The notes under the pieces are model-generated. The model was given only the letters and a program-made list of their open reading frames with translations. It searched no databases and was not told the origin of the DNA. Of a DNA stretch of 64,000 bases, positions 1 to 11,098 are shown one piece after another (within the stretch, counting starts at the first letter, position 1; every line of letters begins with the position of its first letter). The position numbers and the translations under genes were made by a program. This DNA is from Clusia tigrina (Eukaryota; Arthropoda; Insecta; Diptera; Clusiidae), in contig OV050030.1 of assembly GCA_920105625.2 (NCBI GenBank), positions 144,593,877 to 144,657,876 on the forward strand. Reading direction: 5' to 3'.

Positions 1-1290
1 TCTCAAGAGCCATCACGTGGAGTCCTCCTTGGTCTTCCATTCGGCATTTCATCCTTGATAAGGTATCAGCCACATAGTTTGATTTACCAGGAGTGTAAAT
101 CAACTCGTGGTTGTATTCCTCTATACGTGCTTTCCATCTTTTTAATTTGGCATTGTGATTGCGATTTCCGAGCGCGAACGTGAGGGGTTGATGGTCAGTG
201 TAAATTTTAATGTTTCTTGCACCATACAAGTAGGAACGTAGGTTGTCCAATGCCCACACAATGGCTAACATTTCCTTCTCATTGGCGGCATAATTTTCCT
301 CCTTCCTGCTTAATGGGCGGGAAATGTACGCAATTAGCTTATCCTTACCAACCTCACCTTGGGACAGCACGGCACCTATCGCAAAATCTGATGCATCTGT
401 GGTTAAATTAAAGGGTTTCTGGAAATTTGGGAAAGCTAAAATATCAGAGGAAACAAGGAGTTATTTTAGATCAGCAAACGCTTTCAAGGCGACAGAATCA
501 AGCTCAATCGTCACTTTCTTCGATTGATTGGCCTTCACTTGAGCGTTTTCTCCACGTGTTAAATTAGTCAAAGGTTTGGCTACTTTGGCATAGTCCTGAA
601 TGAATTTTCGATAGTAAGACGTCATTCCCAGAAAACGCTTTAAATCCTTTAACGTACCCGGCGGTTCTAGACCTTGAATTGCACTCACTTTTTTTGTATC
701 AGGTTTAATACCATAGGGTGTGATAACAAATCCAAGGAATTCTACACTAGTTTTCATGAATTGGGTCTTTTCCAGATTGACTTTTAAGTTTGCCCTCAAC
801 AATGTTGCAAAAATTGTGCCTATGTTATTTAGGTGCTCCTCTTCATTTTTTCCAAAGACGATTATGTCATCAATGTCTACATAGCAAATTTTCCCTATGT
901 ACTCCTTGAGCACACCATCTATCATTCGTTGGGAAATGGCAGGAGCATTCTTTAGACCAAACGGAAGCCTCAAAAATTCGTATTTTCCGTTCATTGTTGA
1001 GAACGCTGTTTTCGGTATATCAGACTCCTTCATCGGAACTTGATGAAATCCGGAAGTCAAGTCTATCGTAGTAAAGTATTTTGCAGAACCTAAGCTGGCA
1101 AGTGTAGAATTTATATCGGTGATCGGGTAAGTATCAGGGACGGTTACAGCGTTCAAGCGCTTGAAATCTATTACCATCCTATATTGTTTTTCGCCAGAGG
1201 GCTTTGGTTTTTTAGGGACTACCCAGATTGGGGAATTGTAGGGACTTTTTGAAGGACGTATGACGCCTTCCTCAAGCAATTCCTCTCAAC
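1..1290 (-). pseudogene. pol: Errantivirus pol, reverse transcriptase and RNase H (broken)
   Basis: RT fingers and palm run from about 1290 (LLEEGVIRPSKSPYNSPIW) through TIDLTSGFHQV (motif A, near 1,060) to the catalytic box at about 865-890. That box reads DIDD where the family has YIDD: the codon is GAC, one base from TAC. Thumb (FLGMTSYYRKFI) follows. An in-frame TAA at 461-463 ends the open frame at the RT/RNase H border, but the same frame continues cleanly to the window edge with RNase H sequence (LTTDASDFAIGAVLSQ, IYTDHQPLTFAL). Three separate lesions show a dead copy. Confidence 0.88.
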
Positions 1291-1865
1291 TTCCTCCCTT
1301 ATGCAGGCAGGATAGGGATAGCTTTTTGTGTAAATCGCTACCTTAGTAGTAGTCCTTATTTCTGCCTTCACGATAGTATTAACGATTTCCTTGTTGCTTA
1401 TTGGGTCAAAAAGTTGCATATTGTCTTCAATTATCTTGCGGAGTTTTTCTTGGGTATTCTTAGAAAGGTTACTGTCTAAAATTTGATTAAGTTGCTTGGA
1501 TACTTTTTCTAAAAGAGGAATTTTTTTATTTGGTTTAAGGGTCAGAACGTTTTCTTTCCGGTCTATCACTGCCTCTAATTCCTTTAGGGTATCATCGCCA
1601 ATGATGCCATCAAAGAATTCGAGACCTGGTAGTACGTAGAATGTTAACAAGGTATTATTTCCTACGCGCTCAAAAAATCTACCGCTAACTTCTTCGCTGA
1701 TTTGAATGCTTTCACCGGCTGAATTTACAAAAAAGGATTTTGCAAGCTTTTTGCTATTTAGGGAAAGAGATGAATTTATAAAATTTTTGTTCGCACCTGT
1801 GTCTACCAAGAATTTCAACACAGTGCCCTGGCTATCCACGTACTCTATGTAATGTACGCTGGATA
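1219..1865 (-). pseudogene. pol: Errantivirus pol, aspartic protease and linker
   Basis: N-terminal part of Pol. FLVDTGANKNFI is the retroviral aspartic protease active-site loop (DTG kept), and FFDGIIGDDTLKEL matches the family's conserved C-terminal protease stretch. The frame overlaps the end of gag in the -1 register, so no separate start is expected. It reaches the start of the RT domain (KSYPYPACIREEVER) and then runs out of frame: near 1,275-1,290 a short deletion moves the RT into another frame and this one ends at 1219. Protease looks intact; the fusion to RT is broken. Confidence 0.85.
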
Positions 1866-3014
1866 GGCTCCTGTCATAAAATTCACCTGATCTTCGGAAT
1901 TCTCTTCAGCCAGATTCGCATAGTCCTCATTCACAGTTTCCATATGGAACATCCTCTGCTGCTTTTGGCGGAAGTTGTCTGAGCCGGATTTCCGTTTGAA
2001 TGGGAATCCTTGTTGAAGTCTGTTTGAGAAGCTCGCCCGACGCGTCTGTATAGAAGGGTCCACCTCCATTTTTACCACTGGCCTTGGTGCTTCAGTCCTT
2101 TGAGCGAAATGCCGATTCTGGAAGGAACCACTCTGCGGCCTAAATCCACACTTATGGTTGTTTCCAACAGGTGAGAAATTGTTAAACTTCGAGAACGACA
2201 GACGAGGATTACTGTCCTTATTCATTTCCTTTACCGGCACAGTCACCGAGGTCCTATTTATACCACCGTGCACAGGATGGCTCCTAAAATTCAAATTCTG
2301 AATGTCTAGAATAGCTGCGTAGGCTTCGGGTAGTGATCTTGGTCTTTGGACAATAATCATGCGGGAAAGATCGCCACTCAATCCCCTTACAAAAACATCC
2401 AGTGCTCTATTTCTGTAGGTTTCTATCAGTGCATCTACGGTTTCGGCAGAGTAGTTTTCGGTTTTAAATTTATTTATAATTAAGGAAAATTGGTGGTTGA
2501 CACGAGCATAAAACTCGTCCAACTTCAAGTTACCCTGAGTTAGCTGACCCAGCTGATGCTCGAGGGTACGGATGTCCCCTTTATCAGCGTAGTGAAGCGA
2601 CAGGCAACCATTTATTCCTGCCCAGTCGACTTTCGATATATTGTGGGATATTAAATCAGAATCAGCGTTACCCCTAACCTTTCCCCTGATGCTCTTGAGG
2701 ATTGCCCTATAAATTGTTTTCGTCCTGACGATCTTGTAGTCGTCTAAGATTCCCTCAACTGATGTCACCCAGGACACGTATTGGGCTGGGTTTCCCTCGA
2801 ATTCCTGGAGGTCACTAACTGAGTCTGGCAACCTGCCTATTTCCCTCAAATCTTCCTCACTCACTGGCCCACACAACGGGATCTCAGCTGGGGTCACGGT
2901 AAGTGCATTCATTTGTTCCAGTTGACGAATGCGGTTTTCCGCCTTCTTCAACTCGACCATTAGTGCACACACAGAGCCAGTCAGCTCGGTAACCGAACGG
3001 GTTAAGGAATCCAT
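1845..3014 (-). CDS. gag: Gypsy-type Gag polyprotein, intact, 389 aa
   Basis: Structural capsid/nucleocapsid precursor of the errantivirus. The frame opens with ATG at 3014 and is uninterrupted for 389 codons, about the usual gypsy Gag length. Residues about 15-40 form a short heptad-like region, followed by a capsid-like core (FEGNPAQYVSWV, then HYADKGDIRTLEHQLGQL near residues 165-185). The C-terminal third is rich in Arg, Asn, Phe and Ser and has no CCHC knuckle, as in gypsy. The pol frame is already open before the gag stop, one base back, fitting a -1 ribosomal frameshift for Gag-Pol. It is the best preserved frame in this element. Confidence 0.85.
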   Translation of the reverse strand: MDSLTRSVTELTGSVCALMVELKKAENRIRQLEQMNALTVTPAEIPLCGPVSEEDLREIGRLPDSVSDLQEFEGNPAQYVSWVTSVEGILDDYKIVRTKTIYRAILKSIRGKVRGNADSDLISHNISKVDWAGINGCLSLHYADKGDIRTLEHQLGQLTQGNLKLDEFYARVNHQFSLIINKFKTENYSAETVDALIETYRNRALDVFVRGLSGDLSRMIIVQRPRSLPEAYAAILDIQNLNFRSHPVHGGINRTSVTVPVKEMNKDSNPRLSFSKFNNFSPVGNNHKCGFRPQSGSFQNRHFAQRTEAPRPVVKMEVDPSIQTRRASFSNRLQQGFPFKRKSGSDNFRQKQQRMFHMETVNEDYANLAEENSEDQVNFMTGAYPAYIT

Positions 3015-4580
3015 AATAAAAATTTTTGACTCACCAAATTCGTTTTCTTTCTTTTGATAGATTTTCCCTTATTCCTTCCTTCGCTGCTTTCTTTTGTCGC
3101 TTTTAGCTTGAGTTCGCTGAGCTGATGCCGCAATTTCCTTATATATTTTTTTCTCGGACTCACAGGCAGATCGATTGCATTGGTTATGTTATTGCTGAAA
3201 TGTAAAATGTTTTAGTATATCATAAAATAACATTTAAAAATTCTTGACATAATTTCTGGCTTAGATCAAGGAAGGACGCGGAAACCCTTTTTAGTCGTCT
3301 GTAATCGGATTACGGGCAACCGACTCAGGACACTTCCTTCACGCGGTGCTCGGCATTCAATGCAACTTCGAATTTTGCTGCCATGGCCAATAGCGACAAG
3401 TGCACCCTGTCAGGACGTATTGGCGGCTGTTGCTATGCAATATCGATACCGTTGACCATAACCAGTCGACAATGCGCTGCCTTGATCAGGAAATGGTTGT
3501 CGTGTTCCCATGTGAACGACAACGTGCACCCAGATAGGGCGTATCCGATCATTCATGGACAGGCGTTGCAAAATAGCATCAGCACAGCAGCTTATTGCTT
3601 TGCTTATTTTACGCTTTGAAATACAGTTTTATAAATCTTGGCAAGGAGTCGAACCTTATGCTACAATTAATTAAAGCACCCACCAGTTCGCCGAAGATTA
3701 CAAATTTAAATTTTTCAGACAATTTGTCGCTATCGTTTTTATCATAGGGCCGTAACTTAAACGTCAAATTTTTTACCGTATGAAAAAAAAATATGTACAC
3801 TATATGTGAGTTCACCTCGAAAAAACGGGTGCCATTGTACTAAAAATTTCATATTATGAAATTGTAGTAGGAAAAGAAAAAAAGGAAAATCAGAATAAAA
3901 GAGTTTATCTCTTTATAGTATTTTTTATTAGTAAAACGGAATATAAATATAATACAGAATAATAATAATAAGAAAAATTATTTTCCCCGGAAATCCGTCA
4001 CCCAAAATCTCCATCCATTTGGCCCTCCTAGTTTATAATAAGGAAATATCTTAATTTGTATTAATCTACCTATATAAATCAATGTTAATCTGCCTGTAAA
4101 TCAATAGTTTACTGGGAAAACTTTAATATATGTACATACATACAATAAAATATATTTTTTTTGTCAAAACAAACTAAGTAACACACGCAAAAGGGAAATA
4201 TGTATCGCATCTACTAAGCCAAATGCAACACTATAATACAAGACATTTTAACAAACAAAAAATATATATTTTAATATTACCTTCCATCCGGACCTTCCTT
4301 AGGAAATTTGAAGCACTTTTGCCACCCATTGCATCGAAGGACACACTTCCGCTGTTCAGACATCTAAATATTTGCTCTGTAATAATAAGTTTATCTTCAA
4401 TTACAAATTTATAAACAATTTATAATTATAACTCACTGCTTCTGAAATTACACTTTTTAATTTTGTATTTAATCACTCTCAATCACTACTTCACTCTACA
4501 AAATATTAAATGCTTTAGTTTCCGTTTAAGGCACTGGACGCCTGAATCGAATATGGTGAACTTTTTCTCCGAGCTCGACC
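3015..4580. other. Errantivirus leader region and AT-rich spacer
   Basis: Directly upstream of gag, 3,015-3,180 should hold the element's untranslated leader. At 3,300-3,620 base composition is more balanced and a 78-codon open frame runs on the plus strand, but it matches nothing I recognise and has no supporting signals. From 3,620 to 4,580 the sequence is AT-rich with no gene-like frame. I see no LTR boundary, tRNA or transposase here. Confidence 0.5.
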
Positions 4581-4583
4581 TGC

Positions 4584-5037
4584 ATTGCCCATTACGATAA
4601 TTTTTCTTAATTGGTTGTTAAGAATTTTTTTTATTTTTATTGTGATATTCAATTGTTTGATTTTTATATAGTTTTTTGATAAATTCTGAAGTAATATTTA
4701 ACTAAAAGAAGCCCACGTATTTAATTAAATGTTTCTTGCAAGACTATAGTAGTAAAATTACACTATATTATTTTTATAGACGGCAATTCATTAAATTGTA
4801 TGAATTGTATGATTGCCCATTACGATAATTTTTCTTAATTGGTTTTTAAGAATTTTTTTTATTTTTATTGTGATATTCAATTGTTTGATTTTTATATAGT
4901 TTTTTGATAAATATAGTCTGAAGCAATATTTAACTAAAAGAAGCCAACGTATTTAATTAAATGTTTCTTGCAAGACTATAATAATAAAATTACACTATAT
5001 TATTTTTATACACGGCAATTCATTAAATTGTATGAAT
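4584..5037. repeat. Tandem duplication, two copies of a 228-bp unit
   Basis: The block beginning ATTGCCCATTACGATAA at 4,584 is repeated from 4,812 with only scattered differences, ending near 5,037 at the shared GGCAATTCATTAAATTG. Period is 228 bp. The unit is AT-rich, with no coding potential. Few differences between copies suggest a recent duplication compared with the decayed neighbours. Confidence 0.9.
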
Positions 5038-5396
5038 TTTGACAACGTGTTGAGTAGTGAAATGAATTCTCAATAATAATAAATAAAATAACATACGAGT
5101 AATTATTCAAACTATCAAATCTGTTTATATGAAAATTAGTAACTGAAATAATATAGAATAAATGTTTAAATTTGGACATGCTTTCGCAGAAGCATTATAT
5201 ATGTATATATTTTCATTAACAAAATTCAGCAGAATTCATATATTTAAATACTGCTTTGGCATTGGAATTTTCTAATTTGAATAATACATTGCAATTAGCC
5301 TGGAATATATTTTGTATTCATTAGATTTTTAGCTATGAATTGAAATTAAAATGCCCTCAAAATTAGTTGTTTCAAAACTAAAACAAAGTATATATT

Positions 5397-6046
5397 TTTT
5401 TTATTTTTTTTATTACAAGAATTTATTATTTATTGAATTTGCTTAAATTAAGCCTAACAATAAGTATATCAAATCTTAAAACTAGTCACTAAAAAATAAT
5501 TTTAACCCAAATTGTATTTGGCCATCAAAATTTCGGTTCTGCTTCGCTCTTCAAAAGGCCGGAAGGTCTCTTCTCTGCAGGCGGGATCGGCTTATCGGTT
5601 TTGCGAGGGATTTAGCTAGTGGATTCGGGTGATTTTCCAGTTTTGCTATGTATATCTGCTTTCTAGCATTTATTTCTGTGATAACTGTTGGTATTTTCAG
5701 GTCTTTGTGAATATTATCGTTACGCATGTACCATGGAGCACCTGTTATTAACCTAAGTATCTTCGACTGAAACCTTTGAATTATGGCAATGTTAGAAGCG
5801 GATGCATTACCCCACAGTTGAATCCCGTACAACCATATCGGCTTAATAACTGCATTGTATAGGAGGATTTTGTATTCTAGGCTTAAGGTAAATATGTGGT
5901 TTATTAGCCAATGCAGCTTGGCGACCTTCAACTTCATATTTAAAATTTTAGTTGAAATGTGCGTACGCCATATTAAGCGCCTGTCTAAATGAATGCCGAG
6001 ATAGGTGACTTCATTAGCTTGTGGAATCTCAATATTATTATATTGT
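5397..6046 (-). pseudogene. Jockey-clade LINE, 3' end of ORF2 with tail
   Basis: A 5'-truncated non-LTR retrotransposon on the minus strand. The frame is open from about 6,040 to a stop at 5551 and encodes the RT thumb and C-terminal part (EVTYLGIHLDRRL, then PIWLYGIQLWGNAS, QRFQSKILR, APWYMRND), typical of the jockey clade. Downstream (left) lies about 130 bp of 3' UTR ending in an A-rich tail, seen as a T-rich run at 5,395-5,420. Truncation at 6,046 into AT-rich DNA fits target-primed reverse transcription. No RT catalytic region is present, so it is non-functional. Confidence 0.85.
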
Positions 6047-6459
6047 ATATTATATTATACAAAGTATATAACATTTATTTAATTAAATATAGTACAGAAT
6101 TGTGTTGCTTTTTTCTCTTATGTTTATTACTAAATATTTAAAGTAAGTTTAACAACATACTTTAATGATAATAGAAAAATATTTTATTATAATAGATAAA
6201 TATTTTCTTTAATTTTTTGTACTTTTGTTGGCATTAAGTTCATTAAAAAGAATGAACAACCCAAAAAAAATTATAAATTAATATACGAGTATGTAAGAAT
6301 TAAATAATAGTTTTAATAAACTTATTTTAGCATATAGAGTAGTGTACCTAATATTAGTAATCATCAAAAATATTAATCAGAAATAGTATTCACTAAATTG
6401 AATTTGGTACTTTTTGGAATGAGAATAGTATTAAAATATTAGGGAACGACAACCCCAAA

Positions 6460-6560
6460 TAGTGTTTTTTCGAAACTCACCAGTTTATTTACATCCAGTG
6501 GGGAATGAAAAATTGGTTTGTTTACATCCAGTGGCGAAAAATTTGCCAGCAATACAAGTG
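6460..6560. repeat. Short direct repeat of TTTACATCCAGTGG
   Basis: TTTACATCCAGTGGSGAA occurs twice about 36 bp apart. The flanking 6,047-6,460 is AT-rich with nothing else recognisable. Possibly the edge of a small element; no family assigned. Confidence 0.5.
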
Positions 6561-6589
6561 TATTCTGTGAATATATAAGTAAGATTCAT

Positions 6590-8165
6590 TTCTCATATTC
6601 TCTGGTTTTTATACCCTTTACCTTTAAAAAAGGTAAATAGGGTATACTAACTTTGTGCTTTTGAGAGGGGTTGGAATTTCGAGAAGGAGGCGTGGTAGAT
6701 ATGGACATATATATACAGATATGATCAGAATCACTTTCTAAGCAATTTTTATTTTGTCCGTCCGTCTGTCCGTCTGTCCGTCTGTCCGTCTGTCCGTCCG
6801 TCTGTCCGTCTGTGGCCACTTTATTTCTACATCGTTAGAGCTATCTTAATGAAATTTTGCAATAATGTAGCCTGGACAAAGATACAGAACCAGATTGCTA
6901 TGTGGGCCGATTTGGACAAAGACCACGCCTACCTCCCATATAAGGAACTTTTTTCACCTTTTTTAAAATGACTATAATTTCGGTTCAATTGACGGAAACG
7001 TGACATTATTTGGCAGTTATGGAGATGTGGGTCCTAATAAACACTGTGCAAAAAGTGGGCGGAAAATATTAGCTGCCATGCCCACAAATATTAATAACTT
7101 AAGATCTGGTAGAGATTTACTGACGAAATTTTACGGGAAGGAACATGTGGACATTATAAAGCTATCTGCAACAATTGGGGCTGATCTGAGAAAAGACACG
7201 CCCACTTTTGGTATAAGGAACTTTCGGTTATAAAATTAAAATTAGCATACCTATGCTCGTATTGATGCCAGCGGAATAAAAATTTACAGAAATATACATG
7301 GGGTCCATAATAGTGTGTGTGCAGAATATGGAGATCATACTACAACTGCCACGCCCACAATTAACCAAAAATCATTACTGTTTTCCTTTTACAGATTTAT
7401 CAACGAAATTTCACAGGAATGTTGCGGGTACCAACATTAAACACCACACAAAAAATGGGCGTGTTATTTCTACAGCTACGCCCACTATTCACATATTATT
7501 ATAAGTTACGATCTATACAATATTTTTGGACGAAATTTTACATTCGTACGTATATGAACCCTACAAAGCCATATACAAGATTCGGGGTCGATCAGAAGAA
7601 GGATACGTCTCCCTCCCATTTAATTAATTTTGGGGACTTCACTTAAAGACAGTTACCCTATCTATGCTTCTAGTGATGATATATGAAAACAAATTGGTAG
7701 ATTTATACACTGGGTCTGTACTAGCATGCATTCCAAATATGGGCAGATTATTAGTACTGCCACGCCCACAATCAACCAAAAATTATTACTAGGTTCCTAT
7801 TGAAGATTTTCCGACGAAATTTCACAGGAAGGTTGCGGGTAGTAACATTAAACAGCACACAAAAAATGGGCGTGTTATTTTTACAGCCACACGCACTATT
7901 GACATATTATTATAACTTTCGACCTACATAATATTTTTTGACGAAATTTCATATTAGTGGTTATACTGACTTTACAAAGCCATACACAAGAAAAGGTGTC
8001 GATATAATCATTTCAAGGTACCGTATCAAAAATTACCGTTAGTATGCTCCTAATGATGATTTATGAAGAAAATATCCCCATTCTTGAACTTGCACGCACA
8101 AGAAATGGTAATTGGTATTTCGTAGTCGGTCTAACCCGACTTGAGACTTCTTTACTCGTTAATAT
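6590..8165. repeat. Old dispersed repeat with diverged ~411-bp sub-repeats
   Basis: No protein is encoded. Phrases recur: CCACGCCCAC, GACGAAATTT, TCACAGGA followed by TTGCGGGTA, and AAAAAATGGGCGTGTTATTT. The block at 7,346-7,550 recurs at 7,756-7,960 with a period of about 411 bp, and a weaker third copy may lie near 7,030-7,140. The region starts after a TTTACCTTTAAAAAAGGTAAA inverted stretch and ends near CTTTACTCGTTAATA. It resembles a class of non-coding repeat common in fly genomes that I cannot name with certainty. Confidence 0.6.
6755..6816. repeat. (CCGTCTGT)n microsatellite
   Basis: Tandem CCGTCTGT/CCGTCCGT octamers. They produce a false minus-strand frame of repeated Thr-Asp-Gly-Gln. 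The run sits inside the larger dispersed repeat of 6.6-8.2 kb, where similar octamer runs are a familiar part of fly repeats. Confidence 0.9.
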
Positions 8166-8880
8166 TACTTTCGTAAATGTTGGCTAGGGGTTGACCCTTT
8201 GTGTCGCCCATAATCGAAGACACCCAGCAATTTGCCAAATACATTTTACAATATCACTATTTTTATATATTAAAATATAATTTTTCATTTTATAGGTGTA
8301 CACTATGTGCGTACCCCGTGACCCGATTATGCACATCATGGTGAATATAATATTTTAATTAAGGAACTTCTGTCACCTGTTCAATCATCGCTCTTAAGCG
8401 AATTTTGAATAAAGTACAATTCTTTCTCACAGAACCTTTTTCTTTTGTTATATCCTGGAGGGTCCTCTTGTGAATCTCAGGATGGAGACGTAAGGATTTA
8501 TTTGTTTTAATTTGAATCAATAATTTCTTCATATTAGGTCCGAGGATCTTCGGGGTCACAGAACCTTTTTCTTTTGTTATATCCTGGAGGGTCCCTTGCG
8601 AATCTCAGGATGTAGACATACGTAGTTATTTGTTTTAATTTTTATATCACCATGTTCGCACAATACCCTTCCAGGGGTCACTATATTTGCATCGGAAGGC
8701 TTTGGTTTACTTTCCACTTTTCAATATTAGTTCACTTTTACATTGCCAGGAGGGTCCCCCCGAAGGTGGTGAATCGCTGAGCAATTTTTCTCACATTTGT
8801 TAATTTAATCTTATAGTTTTATAATAAGCCTTCCTGATGTTTGGGAGCCCGCTCCTTTAGCGGGTCCCTGCACGGGCGCC
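8166..8880 (-). mobile_element. Errantivirus leader region, second element (minus)
   Basis: Lies directly inside the LTR at 8,881-9,261, so it should be the 5' leader and start of gag of that element. A 66-codon minus frame (8,359-8,559) is open but not recognisable. A 129-bp unit starting CACAGAACCTTTTTC is tandemly duplicated (8,428 and 8,557). Motifs of the form GGAGGGTCC recur at 8,457, 8,587 and 8,750. The rest of the element is missing: the old repeat begins at about 8,165. Confidence 0.55.
8863..8880 (-). promoter_or_regulatory. tRNA primer-binding site, Lys-tRNA type
   Basis: Read on the minus strand this is GGCGCCCGTGCAGGGACC, directly next to the LTR end. It closely resembles lysine-tRNA primer sites of retroelements (GGCGCCC then a shared CAGGGAC). 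Position and sequence together fix the orientation of the element. Confidence 0.75.
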
Positions 8881-9261
8881 AGTTAACGCAGTCGGAAGGA
8901 CTGCGATTAAAAAAATATTTTAGCCGCAGCCAACAGCGGCATACTTACATAACCTTTATTTGAATCAAACACACAATTGGATAATACTTAGATTTATTAC
9001 ACACAAACTAATTAGATGTCTTTACAACTCGAGGTCCTACTTAAGACTAACTCTATTCATAACTTATAAATTCTAAGCTGGGCCTAAAACTGACAGCATT
9101 CCCTGGCCGCGGTACCGTTCCCACGCTGTAGCGGTATTGCACCGGATACGCGTGCGAGCATTCAGACGCTACGTCAGCAGGTTCGGTGCATTTATCTATG
9201 CTGCGCTCATGCTTGCTTGGGGACAGGTGTGAAGACAGGGACGGCTACGGGCCTGTTAACT
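8881..9261 (-). repeat. Errantivirus LTR, 381 bp
   Basis: Begins AGTTAAC and ends GTTAACT, a 7-bp perfect inverted terminus of the gypsy type (AGT...ACT). A primer-binding site abuts the left edge, so this is the 5' LTR of a minus-strand element. On its outer side it abuts TATATAAATATA, in keeping with the TA-rich target preference of gypsy. No partner LTR was found in the window. Confidence 0.8.
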
Positions 9262-9402
<141 letters not shown>

Positions 9403-9503
9403 TAGCTGACCCCGCAGGCGTTGCCCTGCGTGAAATTATCTGTTTTGAAAAGAAAATAAAGTTGAATTTATATTGTGTTGAAAATCATTTATTTCCGATT
9501 TTT

Positions 9504-11084
9504 CTACATTTTTTTCAATGCAACGCAGCTTGATAAACAACATTTTTTGTTTTCTGTTCCGGTGCGTAAATGTACAGAGAAGATGGTTCCAACTCGTGAA
9601 CATGCCACGTATAGCTGGCCGTGTGAAAAACATGGCATTTCCAGATTTATGCCACACACTTCCAGCGACTGTCCTTGTGACCTGTTGATTGTCATCGCAA
9701 ATGCAAGTTTCACTGGAAACTGAATACGTTTGAACTGAAATGGCACATCGTTGGAACTCAAAGGAATTCATGGAATCAAGCATTCTGCCCCCTTGTACGT
9801 CCCTTTCAAAATTCTTGCAATTATCATATTATTCGATAGCTGCGTCACAATCAGGATGGTTCCATTACACAGTTTCGGCGCATGAAGATTGCGAAGCATA
9901 ATAATGACAGATCCAACTTTGAGACGCAAATGATGCGGCGGCATGCCAGGCAAATCCAAAGAATTTAGAAATTCCACTGGATAATTCACGGCTTCGTCTT
10001 CATTTTCAACACGATCGATCGATTTGTATGAGCGCAAATCTCCCGGATTTTGACTTTGAATCGTCCAGTTTAAGGCATTAACATCGGTATTTTTGGCAGC
10101 TAAAATTGCGCGTGCACTCAACCAATCGTAGTTACGATAATTTTGGCCAATGTTCGGATAAACATTCGTGATGAGTTCAGCTTCCGTTGAAGTGAATTGA
10201 CAAATGGCAGGTGGAATTGTTATCAAACCACTGGAAGTATCAACCGGAATTTGCCCATTTCCAATTCTTAGCAGTTCTTTAGAGAAAACATCTGCGGTGC
10301 TATCCTGTTGCAGGAACACTCGTATATTCATAGTCAATCGTATGGTTTTCACGTACCGTCACAAATACGATGACTTGAGACATGCGTTCAATTCATCCGC
10401 CACTGTTGATTTCGGAATAACAGGAAGTGTTTGTCGAAAATCGCCTGCTAACAGTATCATTGCGCCACTAAAGCGACGATTATTATTCCGCAGATCTTTC
10501 ATTGTTCTGTCAAGTGTTTCAAGAGACCATTTGTGAGCCATTGTGCACTCATCCCATACTATCAGTTTACAATTCTTCAACACTTTTGCCATAGCAGATT
10601 GCTTTGAAATGTTGCAAACATTTTTTTCATTGATTTGCATGTTTAACGGAAGCTTCAGTGGCGAATGTGCCGTTCTTCCACCTTCTAGTAGAGTTGCAGC
10701 AATCCCAGTAGATGCGAGAGCCAACGCAATGCCATTTTGAAATCGTATTGTTGCCAAAATCAATGATATCCGGAACGTTTTCCCAGTTCCGCCGGGCGCA
10801 TCAAGAAAAAATAGTCCACCGTTTCCATCATTGACAGCCTTCATCAATTCATCATACGCACTCTTTTGCAGCTCATTCAATAATGGAGCATTTCTTTGTA
10901 CTTGTTGTTCCAAAGTTATTCTGTCGTATGCACGCTCACGTTCCAATTCACGATTCAGTACATCTCTGATTTGACGATTTGGCGCTTGCATATGAATTTC
11001 AGTCAATAGTTTGCCACTCATAAGCAAACACAAATCTTCAATCAACACCAATGCTTCATTGTAGATGTCATCGTTCATTTGCAA
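9504..11084 (-). pseudogene. Helitron Pif1-family helicase domain
   Basis: C-terminal half of the Rep-helicase protein, which unwinds DNA during rolling-circle transposition. Seen in order: Walker A GGTGKT (about 10,785), Walker B LIVWDEC (about 10,560), LLAGDFRQTLPV (about 10,445), LRLKVGSVIIMLRNL, and the C-terminal [13 protein letters not shown] with LYVACSRV (9,600-9,690). All helicase boxes are recognisable. In-frame TGA codons interrupt at about 10,356-10,358 (where Trp is usual) and 9,768-9,770 (where Arg is usual), and a frameshift separates it from the upstream part near 11,090. Confidence 0.92.
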
Positions 11085-11098
11085 TTCTGAATTCTATG

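Larger units (their letters stand above)
1..3100 (-). mobile_element. Gypsy-type errantivirus, 5' half (gag, protease, RT, RNase H)
   Basis: A Ty3/gypsy LTR retroelement lies on the minus strand. Order from right to left is gag, aspartic protease, reverse transcriptase, RNase H; the integrase side is cut by the window edge. The gag wording (for example HYADKGDIRTLEHQLGQL) and the RT resemble Drosophila gypsy, the insect errantivirus group. Gag is intact but pol carries a frameshift near 1,280, a nonsense codon at 461-463 and a lost catalytic Tyr, so this copy cannot make a working polymerase. I could not find its 5' LTR or primer-binding site in 3,015-3,600. Confidence 0.9.

Noticed and set aside
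3383..3619. 78-codon plus frame with several Cys
   Set aside because: No regular Cys spacing, no promoter, no relatives recognised; lies in the probable leader or LTR of the errantivirus.
6586..6819. Frame with repeated Thr-Asp-Gly-Gln
   Set aside because: Product of the CCGTCTGT microsatellite.
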